Shown: positions 58,925-64,000 of the stretch, piece after piece
Numbering within the stretch: position 1 is the stretch's first letter
How the letters are laid out: the number at the start of each line of letters is the position of its first letter
Translations under genes and position numbers: made by a program
Source: Sphingopyxis sp.
Lineage (GTDB): Bacteria; Pseudomonadota; Alphaproteobacteria; Sphingomonadales; Sphingomonadaceae
Direction of reading: 5' to 3'
Assembly: GCA_030145715.1 (NCBI GenBank)
Contig: JAIXHQ010000002.1
Span: 62,001-126,000 of the forward strand
DNA: 64,000 bases
Notes under the pieces: model-generated
What the model saw: only the letters and a program-made list of their open reading frames with translations
The model's database searches: none
Told to the model about the DNA's origin: nothing

Positions 58925-59719
58925 ATGACCGACACCACCATCCTCACCACCCGGCGCGGCCATGTGCTGATCGTCACGATCAACCGCCCCGAAGCGCGCA
59001 ACGCGGTCAACGCGGCGGTCCATGTCGGCATCGGCACCGCGCTCGAAACCGCCGAGAATGACCCGGAAATCCGCGCCGTGGTGATAACCGGCGCGGGTGA
59101 CAAAAGCTTTTGCGCCGGGGCCGACCTGGTCGCGCTGTCGCGCGGCGAGAGCCTTCAGCCGACCGATCCCGCGCAGCAGGAATGGGGTTTCGCGGGCATG
59201 GTCGCCCATCCGATCTCGAAACCGATCATCGCCGCCGTCAATGGCGTCGCCTTTGGCGGGGGGTGCGAGATTGCGTTGATGAGCGACATCATCGTCGCCG
59301 CCGACCACGCCCAATTCGGCCTGCCCGAAGTGAAGGTCGGCCTGTTCGCGGCGGCGGGCGGCGCATTCCGCATCATACAGCAACTGCCGCGCAAGATCGC
59401 GATGGAGCATCTGTTGACCGGCGACCCGATCCCCGCCGCGCGCGCCGCCGAATTCGGACTGGTCAACCATGTCGTCCCGCTGGCCGACCTGTTGCCGTTC
59501 GCGCTGGCGATCGCCGACAAGATCGCGGGCAATGCGCCGCTGTCGGTGCAGGTGTCAAAGCGCGTCGCACTGGGCATCCAGGACGGGCGGATCGCGTCGG
59601 ACGCCACCTATTGGGAGCATAATGTCCGCGAACGGGCAATGCTGATGCGCAGCGAGGACGCGCGCGAAGGGCCGCGCGCCTTTGCCGAAAAGCGCAAGCC
59701 CGAATGGAAGGCGCGCTGA
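58925..59719 (+). CDS. enoyl-CoA hydratase/isomerase family protein
   Basis: Crotonase-fold enzyme of 264 aa hydrating or isomerising a 2-enoyl-CoA. It has GAGDKSFCAGADL (the oxyanion and acyl-CoA loop), AAVNGVAFGGGCEIALMSD with the first catalytic Glu and AQFGLPEVKVGLFAAAGG with the second. It starts 31 bases after the strong palindrome and is followed, with a 2-base gap to the chosen start, by a thiolase-like gene. The pair suggests a branch of acyl-CoA degradation. Confidence 0.92.
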   Translation: MTDTTILTTRRGHVLIVTINRPEARNAVNAAVHVGIGTALETAENDPEIRAVVITGAGDKSFCAGADLVALSRGESLQPTDPAQQEWGFAGMVAHPISKPIIAAVNGVAFGGGCEIALMSDIIVAADHAQFGLPEVKVGLFAAAGGAFRIIQQLPRKIAMEHLLTGDPIPAARAAEFGLVNHVVPLADLLPFALAIADKIAGNAPLSVQVSKRVALGIQDGRIASDATYWEHNVRERAMLMRSEDAREGPRAFAEKRKPEWKAR

Positions 59720-59721
59720 CG

Positions 59722-61224
59722 ATGGGCATGACGGACCCCGAGCGGATTCCCGTCATCATCGGCGTCGGACAGGTCAACGACCGGCCCGACGATCCCGACA
59801 GGGGGCTCGATTCGCTGGAGCTGATGGTCGCGGCGCTGAACGTCGCGGCGGCGGACGCGGGCGTTCCCCTTGCCGACATCGACAGCCTGGCGATCGTCGA
59901 TCAGATCAGTTTCCACAGCATGGGCAAGTTCCCCGAACCGCTGGCCGCCGCGATCGGGGCCAGCCCCGCCATCGCCTATCAATCGGCCGCGCCGCACGGC
60001 GACACGCCGGTCCGCCTGCTGAACGAGGCGGCGAACCGCATCGGCGCCGGCGACGTCAAACTGGCCGCCATCGTCGGCGCCGAGGCGCTGCGCACGGCGG
60101 CGGGCCGCGCCGCCAAGGCCGCGAGCGGTGAGGACAAAAGCTATAACGCGATCCGCAAGGTCGCGACCCGCCGCGAACCCGATTATGCGCAACGGCACGG
60201 CTTGGCCGCGCCGGTCGACGTCTATCCGCTATATGAAAATGCGACGCGCGCGGCATGGGGCCAAAGCCTGGAGGAGGCGCAGTTCGAAAGCGCCGAAATC
60301 TGGTCGCGCTTTTCCGAAGTCGCCGCCGCCAACGACGGCGCATGGATCCGCAAAGCCGCCTCGCCCGCCGACATATTGCGCATCGATGAACGCAACCGTC
60401 CGATCGCCTTTCCCTATTCCAAGCTGATGGTCGCCAATTCGTCGGTCAATCAGGGCGCGGGATTCCTGGTCGCCAGCCTGGCCGAGGCGCGGCGCCGCGG
60501 CATCGCCGAAGACCGCCTGATCCATGTCGGCATGGGCGCCGCCGCAAAGGAACCCGCCGGCATCCTCTACCGCGACCGGTATGACGGCAGCGTCAGCATG
60601 GAAATATCGATCACCCGCACGCTGGAATTGAACGGCATGACGGTGGACGATTTCGACTGCGTCGAACTTTACAGTTGCTTTCCCTGCGTGCCCAAGATGG
60701 CCCGGCGCATCCTGGGCTGGCCGTGGGATCGCCCCGCCAGCCTGTTCGGCGGGCTGACCTTTGGCGGCGGCCCGATCGCCAATTATATGAGCCATGCGAT
60801 CGTATCGATGGTCGAAAAACTGCGGAGCGAGGGCCGCTATGGCTTTCTGTTCGCGAACGGCGGCTTTGCCACCGACAATCATTGCATCGTGCTGGGCCGC
60901 CAGCCGATCGCGGCGGCACATTTCCCCCAGGATTTCGACTATCAGGCCGAAGCCGAAGCGAAACGCGGGCCGCTGCCCCCATTGGCCGAAGATTATGCCG
61001 GACCCGCGACGATCGAAAGCTATACGGTCTTTTACGGCCGCGACGGCGCGCCAAAGGCCGGGGTGGTGGTGGCCCGGACGCCCGACAGCCGGCGGACGCT
61101 GGCGCATGTCGATGTCGGCGACGCGGCGATGCTGGCGTTCCTGACCGACGGCGCGGCGGAACCGGTCGGGACGCGCGGCGAGGTCGTGCGGCTGAACGAA
61201 GGATATGGCTGGCGGGCCATTTAG
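59722..61224 (+). CDS. thiolase-superfamily acetyl-CoA acetyltransferase-like protein
   Basis: A 500-aa member of the SCP2-thiolase/acetyl-CoA acetyltransferase group. It begins VIIGVGQVNDRPDDPDRGLDSLELM, has a HGDTPVRLLNEAANRIGAGD segment and ends with GPATIESYTVFYGRDG and EVVRLNEGYG, an OB-like C-terminal domain seen in this subgroup. A Cys in DCVELYSCFPCVPKMA is present, but the usual thiolase nucleophile context near residue 90 is not (AYQSAAPHGD), so cleavage activity is uncertain. Starts at 59704 and 59728 are alternatives. Probably cotranscribed with the enoyl-CoA hydratase. Confidence 0.85.
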   Translation: MGMTDPERIPVIIGVGQVNDRPDDPDRGLDSLELMVAALNVAAADAGVPLADIDSLAIVDQISFHSMGKFPEPLAAAIGASPAIAYQSAAPHGDTPVRLLNEAANRIGAGDVKLAAIVGAEALRTAAGRAAKAASGEDKSYNAIRKVATRREPDYAQRHGLAAPVDVYPLYENATRAAWGQSLEEAQFESAEIWSRFSEVAAANDGAWIRKAASPADILRIDERNRPIAFPYSKLMVANSSVNQGAGFLVASLAEARRRGIAEDRLIHVGMGAAAKEPAGILYRDRYDGSVSMEISITRTLELNGMTVDDFDCVELYSCFPCVPKMARRILGWPWDRPASLFGGLTFGGGPIANYMSHAIVSMVEKLRSEGRYGFLFANGGFATDNHCIVLGRQPIAAAHFPQDFDYQAEAEAKRGPLPPLAEDYAGPATIESYTVFYGRDGAPKAGVVVARTPDSRRTLAHVDVGDAAMLAFLTDGAAEPVGTRGEVVRLNEGYGWRAI

Positions 61225-61438
61225 CGCCCCTCCCCCATCGTCACCCCGGACTGGGTCCGCGACCATAGCTGTTGGCCAAATGCAAAGACAGCGATGAGGC
61301 GCGGGTGCCCGCGCGGCATCTTACAGATGCACAGCTCAATCTCTCATGGGACGAAAAGATGAAAACTACTGGAAAACCCTCGCGCTGGCGGGGCCGCACA
61401 CGCCTGACGACGGCGCCCGTCGCACGGCGTACGAAAGC

Positions 61439-62314
61439 ATGAGCATCGCCGCGCTGGTCATCGCACTTCCGCTGGCGACGGGGCAACCGGCCGCACAGGC
61501 CATGTGGGGAAATCCCGGCCCGGAGGCGGCAAGCAGCCCGGCAACGGATTCCGTAACCGTCAGCACGGCGAGCGAAGCGGTCAAGGATTCTTCGCCCGGC
61601 ACCCTCGAAACCGCCCCCCATGACACGATTGTCGTAACGGCGGAGCCCGGCGCGCCTCCGGGCGACCCGCTGCACGGAATCAACAGCCTGTCCTATTCCG
61701 CGGTCCAGTCGGTCGATAAGGCCATCACCGGGCCGGTCGCGCGCGCCTATAAACGGACCCTGCCAGGCCCCGCGCGAAGCGGGCTGCGCAACGTCCTGCG
61801 CAACCTTGGGGAGCCAGTCGTCTTTCTCAACTATCTGTTGCAGCTCAAGCCCGGCAAGAGCATCGAGACGCTTGGGCGCTTTACGATCAATTCGACGATC
61901 GGCGTGGCCGGGCTGTTCGACGTCGCCAAGCGAAAGCCCTTTCACCTGCCGTATCGGACCAACGGATTCGGTTACACGCTCGGCTATTATGGCGTAAAGC
62001 CGGGTCCCTATATGTATTTGCCGTTGATCGGCCCGACCACGCTTCGCGATCTTGGGGGGCGCCTGGTCGATCTGTCCGTGGTGCCGGTGGCGGTCGGCAA
62101 GCCGTTCACGAATCCCGCCTTCGCCATTCCGACGACGGCCATCCGCCTGATCGACGAACGCGCCGAAGCCGAAGATACGACGCGAAAGCTGATCGACGAC
62201 GCAGCCGATCCATATGCGGCCGTCCGTGACGACTATCTGCGCACGCGCCAGGCCGAGATCGATGCGCTCAAGGGCATCGATCGTGACGAGAACCCACCTT
62301 CGACGAAATTATGA
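61439..62314 (+). CDS. mlaA: MlaA/VacJ family outer-membrane lipid-asymmetry protein
   Basis: Removes phospholipid from the outer leaflet of the outer membrane for retrograde transport by the Mla system. The 291-aa protein has a signal peptide (MSIAALVIALPLATGQPAAQA) followed by a Ser/Thr/Pro-rich linker of about 50 residues, then the VacJ domain with DPLHGINSLSYSAVQSVDK, NVLRNLGEPVVFLNYLLQ, GRFTINSTIGVAGLFDVA and YFG-like YMYLPLIGPTTLRDLGG. There is no lipobox Cys, unlike the enterobacterial lipoprotein. A start at 61346 would add 31 residues and bury the signal sequence, so 61439 is preferred. No mlaBCDEF genes are adjacent. Confidence 0.88.
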   Translation: MSIAALVIALPLATGQPAAQAMWGNPGPEAASSPATDSVTVSTASEAVKDSSPGTLETAPHDTIVVTAEPGAPPGDPLHGINSLSYSAVQSVDKAITGPVARAYKRTLPGPARSGLRNVLRNLGEPVVFLNYLLQLKPGKSIETLGRFTINSTIGVAGLFDVAKRKPFHLPYRTNGFGYTLGYYGVKPGPYMYLPLIGPTTLRDLGGRLVDLSVVPVAVGKPFTNPAFAIPTTAIRLIDERAEAEDTTRKLIDDAADPYAAVRDDYLRTRQAEIDALKGIDRDENPPSTKL

Positions 62315-62438
62315 TGGACGGGATGGGCGTCGTTGACCGCGGGTCCGGAAAATCGCCGCCCATCCCCCGGAAATTCTGCCGCGCCCGCCAGCGCCGGAAG
62401 CGGCGCGACGGAGCGCCGGGTCTGCTACCCGTCCGGGG

Positions 62439-63590
62439 TCATTGGCGCTCCATAAACGCCAGAATCGCCTCGGCCGCGCGTTCCGATGACGGGCGCCCCT
62501 GCAGGTCGAAGCTATAGCGGAACAGATATTCCTGCCGCGCGCGGATCGCCGATGTCAGGCGCGGCACGCCGTCGAGCGCGGCGACCAACTCGTCCATCGA
62601 CGACACCACGTCGCCCATGCGCCAATGACGGAAATCCGGGTCTCCTTGCCACGGCAAACGCCGCGGATTGAGGAAGATGCAGGGCCGTGGACGCCGGATG
62701 AATTCATAAACCTGACTGCTCGCGTCGCCGAGATAGATGTCGGCGGCATCGGTGTAGGTCATGTCGAGACTGGCCGGACTGCCGGTGTCGATCAGCATAT
62801 GGTCCTGCGCATATTCCTCGGGCCGCGGCCTGTGGTTCCGGCCGAGCCCAAACGGCGATAGCGAAGCCGTCGCCGGATTCTTGAACGGCAGGACATGCGG
62901 GGCGAAGATCAGATTATAACGGCCATCCTGCGCGAACCAGTCGAGAATCTGCGGCCCCATGCGATACCAGGAGGACAGCGCAGGCGAGGGATGCGGATTG
63001 TACAGGATCGTCGGCCGGTCCTTTGGAAACAGCCGCTTAGGCCTGGGCGTTGCGGCATCGAATTTGGGATGGCCGACGATCGCATAGCTCGCCTGTTCAA
63101 GCAGGTCGGCCTGTTCGAGCCGATCGCGGATTTTCTCACCCGACAGTAGCAGCAGATCGAACTTGCCGCTCGCCTTGTCGAAACCAATCTCCCTATCGCC
63201 CGCTGCGTGACGGGTATGCACAAGCTTCAGCGATTTCAGGCCGAACAGCGATCGCAGCAGCAGCGACGTCTTTTCAGGCACGACCAGCGCGTCGAGATTA
63301 CGGAAGCGGTCGAGATTGCGGTGCAGCGTCGAAACAATATCGACCGGAAGCGATCGGCCGCTGGCGCGGCTTGCCAGACTCGCCCATGCGGACGGAGGAC
63401 GGAGGGGGACGATCTCTGGCGCGGGTCCGGCGCGGCCACGGACGAGCCGCCGGACCTCCGTCTCGCATCCGGCGGACACGAGGACCGACACCCGCGCGCC
63501 CGCCGCCTGCCGCGCCAGTTCGAGCGCGACCGGCAGGGCGTGGGCGACCTGGTCGCTGCCCTGATGGCTGAAGAGAAATCCGATCCGCAT
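62439..63590 (-). CDS. CDP-glycerol/glycosyltransferase-like cell-surface enzyme
   Basis: A 383-aa protein with a GT-B-like two-domain pattern: N-terminal RIGFLFSHQGSDQVAHALPVALEL and later NPHPSPALSSWYRMG, IFAPHVLPFKN, DTGSPASLDMTYTDAADIYLGDASSQVYEFI, which matches the CDP-glycerol glycerophosphotransferase C-terminal motif. It probably adds a sugar or glycerol phosphate to a surface polymer. The ATG at 63590 was chosen; GTG at 63599 would overlap the upstream HAD stop as GTGA. It lies directly downstream of a truncated HAD gene. Confidence 0.8.
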   Translation of the reverse strand: MRIGFLFSHQGSDQVAHALPVALELARQAAGARVSVLVSAGCETEVRRLVRGRAGPAPEIVPLRPPSAWASLASRASGRSLPVDIVSTLHRNLDRFRNLDALVVPEKTSLLLRSLFGLKSLKLVHTRHAAGDREIGFDKASGKFDLLLLSGEKIRDRLEQADLLEQASYAIVGHPKFDAATPRPKRLFPKDRPTILYNPHPSPALSSWYRMGPQILDWFAQDGRYNLIFAPHVLPFKNPATASLSPFGLGRNHRPRPEEYAQDHMLIDTGSPASLDMTYTDAADIYLGDASSQVYEFIRRPRPCIFLNPRRLPWQGDPDFRHWRMGDVVSSMDELVAALDGVPRLTSAIRARQEYLFRYSFDLQGRPSSERAAEAILAFMERQ

Positions 63591-63595
63591 CGCGC

Positions 63596-63775
63596 TCACC
63601 GATGGAACTGGCGCCAGTCGAGCGCCGGCCAGCCCCGCTGGGCTGCGATCGCGAGCAATCGGGTCGAAGGATCCACGGCAATCGCTTTGTCCGCATATTC
63701 AAAGGTCGGCAGGATGGTGAGCGTGCGGTCCAGATCGAAGACCGACAGCGCCATCAGACGCGGCCCAGGTGCCAT
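63596..63775 (-). pseudogene. truncated HAD-type hydrolase fragment
   Basis: A 59-residue frame starting MAPGPRLMALSVFDLDRTLT, with AAAGGA ten bases upstream. It has HAD motif I (DLDRTLT, two Asp) but stops after about 40 further residues, before motifs II-IV that need another 150. Homologous HAD-IB proteins start in the same way (recollection). It is either a degenerate gene or a true small peptide; without activity motifs it should not be a phosphatase. The stop abuts the start of the glycosyltransferase gene. Confidence 0.55.
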
Positions 63776-63800
63776 GGGACCAATTCCTTTCGTCGTTTTA

Positions 63801-63830
63801 AGTCGCCGCCCGGCCATGCGGGCGGCGACT
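63801..63830. terminator. hairpin between outer-membrane protein gene and HAD fragment
   Basis: A perfect 12-base stem AGTCGCCGCCCG/CGGGCGGCGACT with loop GCCATG. It lies 51 bases after the minus-strand outer-membrane protein stop and may end its transcript, though only TTAAAA rather than a T-run follows on that strand. Confidence 0.5.
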
Positions 63831-63881
63831 GAGGCGGCAGAGCGGCACCGGCGCGGCGCCGCCCTACCCTCATCGGCGCGT

Positions 63882-64000
63882 TCAGAAACTATAGGTGATC
63901 CCGAAAATTCCCTGCGGACTTGTCTTTTTATAGACGATCGGGCTGTTCTTCGGGTCGCCCATCAAGGTCGACACGCCGCCCATTGCCACCACGCCGATCC
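63882..64000 (-). CDS. outer-membrane beta-barrel protein, C-terminal end (MipA/OmpV-like?)
   Basis: The last 39 codons of a minus-strand gene that begins outside the window. The frame reads IGVVAMGGVSTLMGDPKNSP, continues with IVYKKTSPQGIFGITYSF and stops at 63882-63884. The C-terminal Phe with alternating aromatic/hydrophobic residues is the outer-membrane insertion signal. The LMGDPKNSPIVYKK then QGIFGITYSF pattern is like MipA/OmpV proteins as I remember them. Most of the protein is unseen, so the family call is tentative. Confidence 0.6.
   Translation of the reverse strand, partial: IGVVAMGGVSTLMGDPKNSPIVYKKTSPQGIFGITYSF

Overview
The window is high-GC, densely coding DNA from an alphaproteobacterium, most likely a sphingomonad of the Sphingopyxis type. 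This rests on inference: an Entner-Doudoroff operon, Flp pilins, a sphingomonad-style intergenic palindrome (58042-58118), frequent GTG/TTG starts and overall gene content. No rRNA or CRISPR was seen. There is one tRNA, tRNA-Arg(CCT).

Region 1 (1-17.5 kb) is central carbon and lipid metabolism. After the 5' part of argH and a divergent thioredoxin-like lipoprotein comes a minus-strand neutral-lipid cluster: HAD-PlsC fusion, PlsB, WS/DGAT wax-ester/triacylglycerol synthase, patatin lipase, monoacylglycerol-lipase-like hydrolase, a second hydrolase and GpsA. Together these could make glycerol-3-phosphate, acylate it to triacylglycerol and hydrolyse the product. Upstream lie eda, edd and zwf (Entner-Doudoroff), with glpD divergent.

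Region 2 (17.5-41.3 kb) is catabolic and accessory. A minus-strand run (GNAT, semialdehyde dehydrogenase, tartrate/D-malate-type dehydrogenase, class III aminotransferase, Lrp regulator, M20 amidohydrolase) faces a lone aldehyde dehydrogenase. Next is a tightly overlapping nine-gene operon: HAD, PuuB-like amine oxidoreductase, a complete peptide-type ABC importer with fused ATPases, and a three-subunit opine-oxidase/HcnABC-like dehydrogenase. Beyond a 263-bp MITE-like element are a TonB siderophore-type receptor, a bicupin and a divergent argininosuccinate-lyase paralogue. I infer a system for taking up and dismantling N-substituted amino acids or amines; the substrate is unknown.

Region 3 (41.6-42.8 kb) is a small AT-richer patch next to tRNA-Arg with a DUF2971 gene, probably an integration scar.

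Region 4 (42.8-64 kb) is mostly housekeeping: DUF1178, grxC, comF, a methyltransferase, a MutT-type Nudix gene, two Flp pilins, an M48 protease, accA, xerD-like recombinase, an unknown secreted protein, aroK-aroB, KefB-like antiporter, a NifU/IscU-like protein, cvpA, radA, transaldolase, an enoyl-CoA hydratase/thiolase pair behind a striking palindrome, MlaA, a glycosyl/glycerophosphotransferase, a truncated HAD gene and the end of an outer-membrane protein.
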